The translations under genes were made by a program, and so were the position numbers. The notes beneath the pieces are model-generated. The model was not told the origin of the DNA. It did not search any database and saw nothing but the letters and a program-made list of their open reading frames with translations. From positions 620,001-684,000 of the forward strand of contig JAULSN010000001.1 of the NCBI GenBank assembly GCA_033439765.1: a stretch of 64,000 bases of DNA. The letters are read 5' to 3'. Shown here piece by piece: positions 10,896 through 21,304 of this stretch (within the stretch, counting starts at the first letter, position 1; every line of letters starts with the position of its first letter). This DNA comes from Lasiosphaeria ovina (Eukaryota; Ascomycota; Sordariomycetes; Sordariales; Lasiosphaeriaceae).

Positions 10896-11649
10896 GTAAT
10901 CATTGAGAACACGGGTCTGTCGTTTTTCTGCTCGGCAACTGCGCCGTGTGCGCCATCTCGTGCTCTTGGTGTTTACCAATCCGAGAGCGATCGGCAGTGC
11001 TACCGAATTTGCTTTGCGGGCGTTCTGCCTTGCAGTTGTCTTCAGTTCTCCAATCTGGACTGGGCATGTTTGGGTAGCCTTCGGTCGCTGCTCCTGCCAA
11101 AGCCAGTTGGGTTGCCAGGAACAGATGTGGTAAGGAACGGAGTTGCGACGCTAAAGGAATGTAGCGCCCGGGTCATGAGGCCAGCGAGATATATCTGAAG
11201 CGCTGCCTACCACCAAGAGGGTGCCAGTTGACTGCCGCGTCACCACCCATTTCTGGCACACCACATTACGAGGCGATACTGGACGAGACCAACAACACTT
11301 GTGATGAGAAATCTAGCAGGCCAGTTTACGCCACAAATTCCGAGACCTGAGAACCCCGCCAGGACTGCATCTAGGGCTGGGTTTACCGCACCGAGAGCCG
11401 TCTAGTTTTCGTAGCTCCGCGCGGTGCATCCACCAAACCACTGCTGAGATGTGGCTTGTGGAGCTTTGCACTCTAAAATCTAAGTACCCCCGGTTCTTGC
11501 GCGGGATGTCAAAATCTGCCGTGCATCGTGGACCGTTTCCTCCCATCCACGTCGGCCTTCAGTCTATCCTCGCGCTGCCACCGCCGCCCAAACACTTACG
11601 ACCGAATCCGTAAGTGGCCATCATGCCGAGAGAACCTTCCCGCGCGACG
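10896..11649. other. Intergenic, no supported gene
   Basis: No motif or convincing frame found between the repeat fragment and the hAT relic. Confidence 0.4.
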
Positions 11650-13445
11650 TATGCAAACAAATCAAATTCAGGGTCTATATTTGCTTTATTTGATCCATAC
11701 AAGGCCATATTTGAAGCCAAAAATGCCAATTTGTTAATTTGTGTATTTGAATTGATTTGGCTCGGCACTGAAGAATATTAATCCGGCCCGGGTAAACATC
11801 GGAAGACCAAAAATCTGCGTCCCGGGACGCCGGAAGCCAGTGATGCCCAAGACCATGCTTCAAAAGACGGAATTCCGCAGCCAATTCAACAGGCAGAGCA
11901 GCTTGTTGATGGTATCGCTATGAAGTCCGTGTCTTTGAAGCCCAATTACCAATTTGGCCACATTGAATAGCCTCTCGCAGTCGGCTGACATCGCCGGGAT
12001 CGAGAGGATGTCAAAGGCCATGCGCGCGAGGCGTGGAAAGTCGTCTTTCCTGTCAAACACCAAGCCAGTATGTCATCAACAGGTTTGACGACTTCCTGAA
12101 GGTATTCCTGAAGCTCTGAGCGGTCGGTAGCGGGCTCAATGTAGTAGTTATGACCCGTGAGGTAGTCGTTGGAGCGGTCGGGGTTACCGGCTTGTGCTGC
12201 GGCAGGGACTTCGATGTGGGGGTAGTGCGAGTCGAAGAATGTAGTGACTAGGCCATAATACTGACGCCCTATTCTTCCGGAAGATACAAATCAATCCGCC
12301 TCTTCCTATGCCCGGGATGAAAAATCATCGCGACCTCGCGAGCGTCAGTATAGCCATAGTCCCGGGGACGGCGGCGATGCCGAAAATAGGAAAGGCCGGG
12401 GCAGCATTCGAGCCTGGCGAGGCAGAGGGAGTGTCGGGAAGGCTTGACATCGTATTGATCGGCCGGAATCGCTGCAACTGTTCAAGAAAGTGAGCTTCGT
12501 AGAGCCTGGGTCGATTTTTACCGGAATGGAAGACTTACCATGCAAATGCAGAGTTTTCGCTGTAAAAATCCACTTTTCCATGGCGCGGAACTCACCGGTA
12601 AGTGCCCTACGCCAACGGAAAATATCCATTCGATTCACTTATCTTTGCATGCGAAGGATTCCCAGGAAATTGCCGTTATTTGGCCCTGAAAATCCAGTTT
12701 TTCATGGCGACGGAACGTGCCTGTGATGCCCTGATTACGGGGAAAATTGGCCCCAAAAATGACCCACTTTTGGCAAATATAAACAAAGCAAACTCAATAT
12801 GAAGCTTTTTTATTTGCTTTATTTGAACGGTATTTTGGCCCTATTTGATTTGGCTATATTTGGTTTAAATTGATTTGCATCGTTTTATTTGCATTGTTGA
12901 GAGCGCTGCCATGATTCAACGTGCTTACTAGTCATTGCAATTAATTGTTAATGACGAGGCCCACGATATCCACCGTGTTGCTCACTGTTTTACTTTATTT
13001 CTTTTGCTCTATGAATATCACAATTGTCTATGCCAAATGTCTTTTAGTTTTCAAGTGATGTTTGTCTACGCAAAGCCAGTCTAGATTGTGTCAGAAGAAG
13101 CCGCATTAAGGCGTCAGTGGCGCATATGCCAAGCCACACAAAGCATCGAGAACAAAGGTCAGATTTGCCTATATATTTTAGGTATCTAGCCTATGCCCAC
13201 CTTCTTTTCTTCTTCCAAATACAAGCACTATTTTGCCCTCAATACTACAGCGCTGTTTATGACAAGTCTTGGCCATCACTGGCTTCCGGCGTCCCGGGTT
13301 ACAGAATTTTACATGGCGCGGGCCGGATTAATATTTTCAGATCTAGTTCAAATCAAGCCAAATATGCCTTTTTGGGCTTCAAATATGGCCTCACTTTTGC
13401 CAAACAAAGCAAATATAGGGTCCCGATTTGATTTGTTTGCTTTGT
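11650..13445. mobile_element. Decayed hAT-type transposon bounded by ~180-bp inverted repeats
   Basis: The left segment (about 11655-11842) and right segment (about 13268-13445) are degenerate inverted copies sharing CACTGGCTTCCGGCGTCCCG, GGGCCGGATTAATATT and an AT-rich block rich in CAAATA/TATTTG. Between them lies a hAT dimerisation-domain remnant next to the left copy and 1.1 kb of AT-rich, non-coding decay. A third CAAATA-rich block lies at 12780-12890, and 12530-12770 holds two diverged copies of an ~80-bp unit around AAAATCCA..TTTT.CATGGCG. Repeats this long are unusual for hAT ends, so the structure may be two nested or inverted 3' ends. No target-site duplication was identified. Confidence 0.7.
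11860..12130 (-). pseudogene. hAT transposase C-terminal dimerisation domain, broken
   Basis: The frame ending at 11860 reads FPRLARMAFDILSIPAMSADCERLF followed by NKLLCLLNWL (quoted in separate pieces), the conserved hAT C-terminal dimerisation block: PxLAxxAxDILSIPAxSAxCER. The upstream conserved stretch (VKPVDDILAW, ~12062-12090) is in another frame, so a frameshift separates it. No catalytic RNase H-like domain and no BED finger are readable further upstream. This is a dead fragment and the only recognisable coding part of the element. Confidence 0.85.
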
Positions 13446-13549
13446 TGCCAGCCCTGATATACATTGCCAAGCTTCACATCCGCTAACCCGGCTATCTAGA
13501 GCTAACCCAGCACACGATCCACTCCCAAACGCAAGCGCGCTCGGCGGGC

Positions 13550-15409
13550 CTAGAACATGCCACTGTGCAAGTAAATATCTCGCTTCTCTGGCTGGGGGAC
13601 CCGCTCCGTGGGTGGAACGATCCAAGCTCGCTTGGCCCCCACTTGCTTAGGACCCAGCTGAGAAGGACCCGCCTCGGTGGCGGGAGGAGTACGTGCGGGG
13701 CCGACTTCGGGAGGCCTGATTTCCAAACTAGGCTCCTCGGGCGGACCGCCATCTCCGTAGCCTGCTCCACTTGCAGAGGCTCTGCCGCCCGGACGGCTCA
13801 GACCTCCCGACTGGTCAGGATCGCTGGGATATTCGCTGGAAGATTCCCTCGACGATATTACTATCTCACGTCTCTTGCCCGGGGCAGCTGGAAGGCGACG
13901 AAATATCTTCCGGGGGAGTTCAAAGGTTCGGGGCCGTTTCACACCTCGGGGGGGGGGGGGGACTTGGGGGACTGTGGTCTCGAGGACGCTTCTCGGGTTG
14001 TTTGCCTTTGGAGACGTGACGGTCAACGCTGGCATCGTAATTGTCATCATCGGACTCGTCATTGCCATGACCGTTGTCTTCGAGGCCATCGTCGACGCCG
14101 TCAAGGCCATCGTCGACGCCGTCAAGGCTGCTGCCCTCTTCATCGTTACGCCCTACCGCAAGCAATGAGAGACCCTCGGATGGTCTTTCAGTCGCGAGGC
14201 GCTCTTTACGCCGACCTCGCCTCACAATGTGGAGCCATACAGCGTTCAGTCCCCTACCCATGGATACATCGTCCGGATATCCGCTACCCCGATTACGCGA
14301 GGTGAGCCTCGAGGCCTGTGTCCACAGCTTGGGTGTCCATGGGGCGGCTCCGCCGTACACCATGTCGGCGGTTTCGATGGCCGAGGCGAGGTGAGTCAGG
14401 TCGCTGGTTCGTACCAAATACGGCGCTCTATCGCCCCCGTCCGGCCGCAGCGTTAGCCCGGCGTTGCGGGCAGCGAGACGGGACTCGCTGGTCTGCTCCT
14501 CGATGGCCGAAAACAGCCTGGACCACCACGGCGGGAGGCCATCTTCGGTGTAAGTCTTTCAAGGACCGCCTCGTGGATACTGGCATAATCCTGCCCGGTG
14601 CTGTTCGACCCTGCGCGATGCAGGAACCGTTTCAAGAACGGGTCGTAAACGTCGCAGTACGTTAACCACGGGCGGACATCATCGGTCGCACAGATGACGG
14701 TGTATTGGACGGCAATACGCAGCAAGTCCGGCTGTCTCTCCCATGCGGGGTGAAGCAGCAACTGGTATAACGCCCGGCAGAACGCTCTCGGCCACGCTGC
14801 ATCGGAAGCATCGGGCCCGGTCAGACTCGGGACTGCTCGCTGCCGCTCTGTGCCGCTGTCGAACATCATTTCCTCGTCTATGGAGATGATATCGGTAGGC
14901 AGACAGTCCAGAAACTGACAAGTGGCCTTCCACAGAATTCTGTCGTCCCTGGCCCTGTCCTTCTTCGGCTCAACCCTGTAGTCTATCGCCAGCTTTATGG
15001 GATGGGTCTCCCATTCTTCCCGGAGGCGATCTTCGTCGTGTACGCTCCATGTCCCGTCGTAGGCAACTGCGGGCAGCATCTCGAGAAACCCAGCTTTGTT
15101 CTTGGCCGGGAGCTCGGCTGCGAGAAAGGCCGGTTGGGTTTCTTTCCGCTGGGAAATGACCAACTCCAGGCGTTGGCTGAAGGCGCTCGCCTCACTTGGT
15201 CCTGCCTGGGGAGCAGTAGCTGCCTCGGCTGTTTTAGCAACTCTAGCTGCATCTGGCTCGAAGCTTTCCGAGCCACCCCGCAATGGCCGCTGCACGACTG
15301 TACCGTTCCTGTAGCGGCGGATGGGAGGGGGTTGACGTCCAACTGGCTCTTCGATGGTGGGCCGGGTTGAGTCTGGCCCGGCCGCGGGCGCGCGATTGCC
15401 CCGAGGCAT
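13550..15409 (-). pseudogene. Hypothetical protein gene with homopolymer frameshift
   Basis: Three minus-strand frames read as one protein of unknown family. It starts at an ATG at 15409 with a Pro/Arg-rich head, then a folded-looking region (e.g. DDRILWKATCQFLDCLP, AFCRALYQLLLHPAW). A likely 38-nt intron (14580-14543, GTATCC...AAG) joins it to LPPWWSRLFSAIEEQ and on through an acidic DDGLDGVDDGLEDNGHGND stretch. At 13948-13961 a run of 14 G (C on the coding strand) breaks the frame; with 13 the frame continues into a Pro/Ser-rich tail ending at 13550. The frame break could be real, a sequencing slip, or a contingency tract. The intron is unusually short and could instead be a second indel. 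Confidence 0.5.
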
Positions 15410-15851
15410 TGCAAAGGTCTGCTGCGATTTGCTGTGCTTTGCTGTTTGTGGGGATTTGTGATGTCGGTTTGAGGCTGTGAGACGCGCGTGGGGCGTGGCT
15501 TCGATGGTGGGTCTGGCCCAGGCTGTTGCAAGCGCCAGTACGGAGGCTCGGGCAAAAAGAAAGGGTCACCCTCCACAGTAGCCAAGTTTTAAACTCCCAC
15601 AGTACGAGCTATCTTGCCAGGTGCCGGCCCAGGGCTTCAGAATCGATAATCCCCTTGTGATAGCCCCTAGATCGTTATCTTTCTACACTGTGGAGGATTG
15701 GCTTGTTCACTAGGCAGCTGGCGTAGGAAGCTTGGCCAATTCTGGAACGTGGCGTTCTGAACCTTGCACTGGGAAGGTACTGGGGAAGGTGGCCCTTTCT
15801 TTTTGCCCGAGCCTCCGTGTACTATCCACTTTTGGCGCTAGAGAGGCCACC
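15410..15851. repeat. Inverted pair of ~36 bp enclosing 210 bp
   Basis: 15539-15573 (CGGAGGCTCGGGCAAAAAGA plus AAGGGTCACC) is matched in inverse orientation by 15785-15821 with two or three mismatches. Together they bound a ~285-bp unit that could be a small MITE, but no clean target-site duplication is visible. The left arm lies just upstream of the 15409 start codon. Nothing else is recognised in this stretch. Confidence 0.45.
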
Positions 15852-16231
15852 TTCGCAACAGAGCCACGATTTTCGACATGCGCGCCATCCAACAATTGAA
15901 TAATTCCTATACTCGAGCTACCAATACGCCCTGCACAGAGGCAAAAAGTAGCTCAATCGAAAGCCCTCGGTCGTATTGCTCGTATGTCTTTTACTATGGT
16001 GCAATGCTTGAATCGCGACCAACGCTCAGCGGCGTATTACATACTTATGGGCAACGAAAAACCATCGTGGGCGCTTACATGCTTATATAAGCAACAAAAA
16101 ACCATCGGACATTCGCAACAAAGCTATAATTTTTGACATGCGCGCCATCCAACAATTGAACAACTCCCACATTCGAGCCGCCAATGCGCCCTACATAGGG
16201 CCAAAAGGTAGCTCAATCGAAAGCCCTTAGT
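15852..16231. repeat. Direct repeat of ~120 bp, two copies 260 bp apart
   Basis: 15852-15971 and 16112-16231 share TTCGCAACA, GACATGCGCGCCATCCAACA, ATTGAA, and AGCTCAATCGAAAGCCC, with mainly transition differences. Between them the string ACTTATGGGCAACGAAAAAC (16043) and a diverged second version (16077) occur; the first also flanks repeat copy 5 at 10871. Each copy can start a short peptide (MRAIQQLNN), but the second is stopped early. Confidence 0.6.
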
Positions 16232-17709
16232 CCGGCGCATGTTATTCGCTAGCCCCTTTCAAATCTATACTATTTATAGCTATGGAAGGCTTCAAAACAC
16301 CGTACATTGGATGTTGACATTGAGGCGGTATGGATCGTATACTGGTGCTTGCAAGGCACAGTAAAAGCTACCAAATTTTGCGATCCGCCTAGGGGAGAAG
16401 TAATCAGCAAATGAACGAAGAGATGTTTCTACGCCGCTGCTCGTGGCTTGGCTCCTACTCCAACTTGGGTAACAAACACCGAATCTCTTTCGCAACGCCT
16501 CCGCGACAGTAAAATTTTTGCTCGTCTTATGATGTCGGCCTCAAGACTGTCGCCAGCTGGTAAACGACGGAGGTGCCCAGTTCCAGCGCGGCACCAATCT
16601 CGTGAAAGAGCTCGGTGCTCTTGCCGCAGCCGTGGGGCCTTTGAAAAACAAGAGCTGGTGCGAGCCATGAGCTCTCATCTTTCTGGCGTTTATTCGATGT
16701 GCTTGGCGGTTCAGGGCTGTAAGCCGCCGGCAGGCCTGGCAAGATATTCTGATTGGCTACAGGCTGGCTTATACACAGGATGCTCTGATTGGCTATAGCG
16801 CTCGCTGGCTTGGCGTGCCCCTCAGGGTGGCTTATCCAAGTCCGCCCCACACCCGACCTCGTCTTTCTGCAAGGCTGGCAAAGCTTCAAGAATCCGCGGC
16901 CTTCGCAGCCTCCACTGGGCTGCCGCCTGCCGGACCATCGTTTCTTGCCTTCCCAGCCCTCCTATCCCGGTGTAGGCCTCCATCTTTCAAGGTCCTGCCC
17001 TGTTGACCAGGTGCCAGCAACTTCGGGGACTAGATGCAAGCGAATCGACTTTACCGCACCATTGGTGGCAACTCAATAGCACGGTAGCGGGCGAGTCAGT
17101 TCAACGGCTGCTCCCATTGGCTCGGAGTGGGTCGCACATCGTACGCACCTTCCTTGCGCCAGGGAACGTGTGCCTAGCACCGCCCGTACAGGAAGACGGA
17201 ACTTGGGCCCATTGTAGTTCGGGAGTAGAGGTAGTAATACGACAGCTCCTGATAGCGTATTATGGCCCAAAAAGCGGGTGAACGTTTATTGATTGCCGAG
17301 TCGGCTGAAGCGGCGATTGATTGATGCATGCGCGTCTTTATCAGGAACAATCGTGCAGAAGAGCCAATTCCGTAGGGCAAGATACTAATGTGCTTCATTG
17401 CCTGAGCATCTCAGTCTTGGGTTCGTGAGTCGGCCGGGATAGCTCTGTCGGGGCGGTCAAACTATGGTTATTTCAGTGTTAAGGCGGGCGTCTGCAATGA
17501 AGCTTTGCCTAGCCTCCTTCACTCACGCAGCTTTGCAGTCGCGTTCTCCGTGCGAAGACGCGCTCCACCTCTGCCTCGCACGGCCGGCGCCTGACGCGTG
17601 CCAAACTCAATTCATTCGCCAACGTGCCCGACTTTCACCAAAGATTCGCCCAGACAAGACTTTACCAAAGAACCCCTCGAACCACATAGCCACAAACCGC
17701 ATAGTCACC
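16232..17709. other. Mostly non-coding, 1.5 kb, with one ORF remnant
   Basis: A minus-strand frame near 16527-16690 reads LVFQRPHGCGKSTELFHEIG, resembling a P-loop, and the following bases continue sensibly only in another frame (NFTVAEALRKRFGVCYPSW). This looks like a decayed gene fragment, but I cannot name the family. Nothing else is recognised. Confidence 0.3.
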
Positions 17710-20700
17710 ATGGCCAAATTCCTGCTGGGCGCCCCGCAGATGCGGGGCCTCCTCCAGGACACCGAGACCGACCTCGATGACTTCAATCGGGCATACGAGG
17801 GGCTCAAAGACGAGCTTGACGAGAATGCGCTCGGCATCGACCCGTGAGATAGGGCCGACGCGACGCCCGTGTCGCAGAGCGGCGACGACGCTGAGCTCAT
17901 AGCCCAGGAGCTGCAGAACCTGAACCTTCCGGTCCGGGCTGAGAACTTGGCGGCCGACGTTGCCGCGCTCGAACAGAGATCTGACGAGATGAAGCAGGAG
18001 CTTGACGACTGGACGCGCAAGGTGGAGAAATGTACAGCTAACATGGTTAGTCTCGCGGGCGCGCCAAAGCAGACCGTCCCAGCGAATCCCATGCGCCTCG
18101 CAGTCCTCCTCGCCCTCGGACACATGAGCCAGCCGGGGTTCTTTGACAAACTCGACGACGAGCTACAGGGCGCCCTAGCGCCCGTGTTGGATAGCTACTA
18201 CCGTGCTTCCGACAACGTCCCGTCGTCGGCCACTGCGGGTCTCGACGCGCTGGCCATCCGGGTTGGGTCTAAGGCCTCGTCTCCCGCGCCCGATAGCTTG
18301 AGCATTGCTCGCGGAGGCCACCCGTCGCTGTCCAAGGCCCTCCTGCGGGAAAAGGCTAAAAGCAAACGGCTCAAGGACACGTCCTCGGAGAGCCAGCGCA
18401 AGTTGATTGCCGTGATGACCGATAAGTCTCAGCTCAAGCAGGAAGTCAAGGACCTGACAACCCAGCTCGAAGGCGTCGAAGACAAGTTGTCAATGGTCCA
18501 GCTAATGAACACGCATTTAGAGCAGGAGATGGTCGACCTCGTGAGAGGGCACGACAAGGCCATCGCTGTTCTCGAGCGCAAGCTCGTACAGAGCCCGACC
18601 GCGGCCGAGGTGCAGCGTCTCGAAGACGAACTTCGAGACAAGAACGCCAAAGTGGAGGCCATGAGGGTGAAACTCAACGACTTTGAGGCGGCCGAGGACG
18701 ACCGCCAAGAGCTTGAAAACAAGCTCCAGGCCGCAGAGCAATCCGTCCGTGATGAACAGGCTAACGTTGGACGTCTGCAGAAACGTGTCGAGGCCCTCGA
18801 GTCCTCGAAAAGAAACCTGGCGTCGCTTGAGGCCCAAAACAAGAAGCTGATTGCCCGGCTCAGAGAGAACCTCGAGAAGAGGGATAACAAGATTGCCGAT
18901 CTCGAGGAACGGGGACGCACCCTGGACGCGGAGCTGGATCAGACGACGAAGCTGTTCAACTTGAACGGCCTTCGGCTCAAGTCCTCCAAGACCAACGTCT
19001 ACGAACTGGAGAGCAAGCTGAAGGCCCTGGTGCTTGAACGCGACGAGAAGACCAGGGACGAGAAAGCCGCTCGCGATGCCGCAGCCCGCGCGGAGGAGCA
19101 GCTGCGCAAAGCCGTCGAGCAGCACAAGAAGAACACTGTCGACTCGAAGCAGAAGCTCGCCGCCGAGCAGAACGCGCGTCGACACGACAGGGCCGAACAA
19201 GACAAGCGTGTCAAAGAGTTGCAAGTGCAGCTCGCAGAGGCCACGAGCACCCTGGAGCTGACAGTCGAGCGGGAGACTACCCAATCGCTTCGTGACAAGC
19301 TCGAACAGGCCGAGCAGCAGCAAACCAAGGACGCGGACGAGCACTCCACCGTTGTCGTGAAGCTCAAGGGCGACCTCGCCTCCGAGAAGCGCGACCGCCG
19401 GGCCGACAACGAGCGGCACGAAGAGGAGATTACGGAGCTGACTAACAGCCTCGAGGCCGAGCGAGACGGCCGCCAGCTGGACAGGACCGCGGACAAGACT
19501 GAGCACGACGAGGCCATTGCGGCCCTCAAGCTCCGGCACGGCGAGGTAATCAAATTCTTCCGTGATGGCAACGCGAAAGAAGTCGAGGTCGTCAAAGAGG
19601 GGCATGCCAAGGCCATGCAGGCCCTTCGAGTGAGCTGGAAGGCGAGCACGGCAAGACCATCGAGGCCCTCCGAGCCGAGCTGGAAGGCGAGAACGGCAAG
19701 ACTATCGAGACCCTCCGAGCCGAGCTGGAAGGCGAGCACGGTAAGACCATCGAGGCCCTCAAGGTCCGGCACGGCGAGGCGACCCGATCCCTCCGTGGCG
19801 GCAACGCGAAAGAAGTCGAGGCCGTCAAAGCGGAGCATGCCAAGGCCACCGAGGCCGTCGAAGCCCAGCATGACAAGGCCATCGAGTCCGTCAATGCCCG
19901 GCATGCCAAAGCCATGGGAGCCCTCCGAGCCGAGCTGGCAGCCGAGCACGGCAAGGCCATCGAGGCCCTCGCTGCAAAACATGGCGAGGCCGCCAAGACG
20001 CTTGACGCTGACCTGGCAGCAGAGAAAAAACGCCGAGTCGAGGATAAGGGCGAGCACGAGAAGGCTGCCGCCTCCCTCCGCGGCCAGCTCGACGCCGCAA
20101 CCAAGGGGCGCGAGGATCTGCGCCTCAAACTGTCCAGGGCCGAGCAGGCCATGCATGAACAGCAGTTCCTTGCCGCAGGCCTCGAAGGCCAGATCAAGTT
20201 GCTCGAGGGGCGTGTGAGCGAGCTTGGCCTCGCCAAGACGTCCCTCGAAACAGAGCGAGACGAGGCTCAGGCCCGCCGCAAAGAAATCGATGCCCAACGT
20301 GAACAGAACATGATGGTGATCCAGCAACTCGGCACGTTCGTGTCCCAGGCAGCCGTGCCAGGCCAGGAATGGGTCGAGCTTGTCGGGATGCTCCGGGCAG
20401 CGGCCGAGGTCGACACCCAGGCTGACGTTGCCTCGCCGTGGGCCATCGAGCCGACCTGGCATGGCGATACCGCAGATGACCATGCCCTCTTCCCGCTGGG
20501 CGGCCCCGACAGCGTGCTTGCGGCTCTCCACGGCGCCACCAGCGGCGGGCTAGTCGCTACTAACCTAGGCCTGCACCTCGTCGCCCTCCTGACCCGCGAC
20601 CTCGCGGTTGCCAGCTCGGCCAAGGTAGACGTCGTCCTCCAGGTGGTGGGCGCCGCGGTTGACGGCTGCCTGCAGGCCGACCAGGACCGCATCTCGACGT

Positions 20701-21098
20701 GGGTGTCGTGGCTGGCGCTCTGGCAGCTCGCCGGCGTCCTCGAGGGCAGGTGGCCGTCCGTCGCCGGCCGCTGCAGCGTCAAGCCGTCGCTGCGCAACGG
20801 CCCAGCCCAGACGCGCCCTCTGCTTCTTGCCCTGGCCGAGTCGCTCGACTCGGGGACCGTTGAGGCCCTCTACCGCGGCAGTCCCGTCTGCCAGTGCTTC
20901 GAGACGTCTGGGGTCTTGGCGATGATGCGCCAGTTCATCGTCGCCGACTTTCCAGACAGGACCATCCGGGGTGCCACCAACCATCAGATGATCCTCGAGG
21001 GCACGACGTGGATTGTGCGGCTAGATGGTGCTGGCGGCCAAGGCTACAACCTGTGCTTGGAGGATGTTTGCGACTGGTGGCTGGAGCATGCCTTCTAA
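17710..21098 (+). pseudogene. Long coiled-coil protein gene with premature TGA and a 1-nt frameshift
   Basis: From CACCATGGCC at 17708 a frame encodes a 45-residue head and stops at TGA 17845-17847. The same frame is then open again without a break to 19.6 kb, and it is rich in Glu/Lys/Leu heptads typical of a coiled coil. At 19630-19632 one base is missing relative to the expected GCC GAG in the first of three 15-residue repeats (ELEGEHGKTIEALRA type). From there sense continues in the next frame to a TAA at 21096-21098. The last ~250 residues are globular (WVELVGMLRAAAEV, WVSWLALWQLAGVLEGRW, WWLEHAF). The undamaged protein would be ~1129 residues. I know no named family. A CGA-to-TGA change would fit deamination or RIP. 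Confidence 0.7.
19634..19768 (+). repeat. Three tandem 45-bp in-gene repeats
   Basis: Three near-identical 45-bp units (GAGCTGGAAGGCGAGCACGG start) encode a repeated 15-residue coiled-coil segment; more diverged units continue to ~20000. The frameshift of the host gene lies at the beginning of the first unit, suggesting slippage or unequal exchange. Confidence 0.7.
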
Positions 21099-21304
21099 TG
21101 CCAGCCAGTAGGCCGTTGACTAGTCGACATCTGACGGCGGGCTGTGGCGGGCTTAGATGTTGCGCCAGTGGTAGGTAGTCGAGGTAGATGTTGAATAACT
21201 GAATGACGTTTACCTTAATGCAAGACTGATTGGGGTCCGAGTAACTCTAATCTCTAAATGATTGTGGGCCTGATTGGGAAGGAAAAGATGGCAATTAGCA
21301 AACA

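Noticed and set aside
15878..16090. 70-codon ORF in the direct repeat as a gene
   Set aside because: The second repeat copy is stopped early and no domain is recognisable.
17845..17850. Programmed stop-codon readthrough at TGA
   Set aside because: The context TGA GAT is not the TGA CTA readthrough signal, and a second lesion (frameshift at ~19630) favours a pseudogene.
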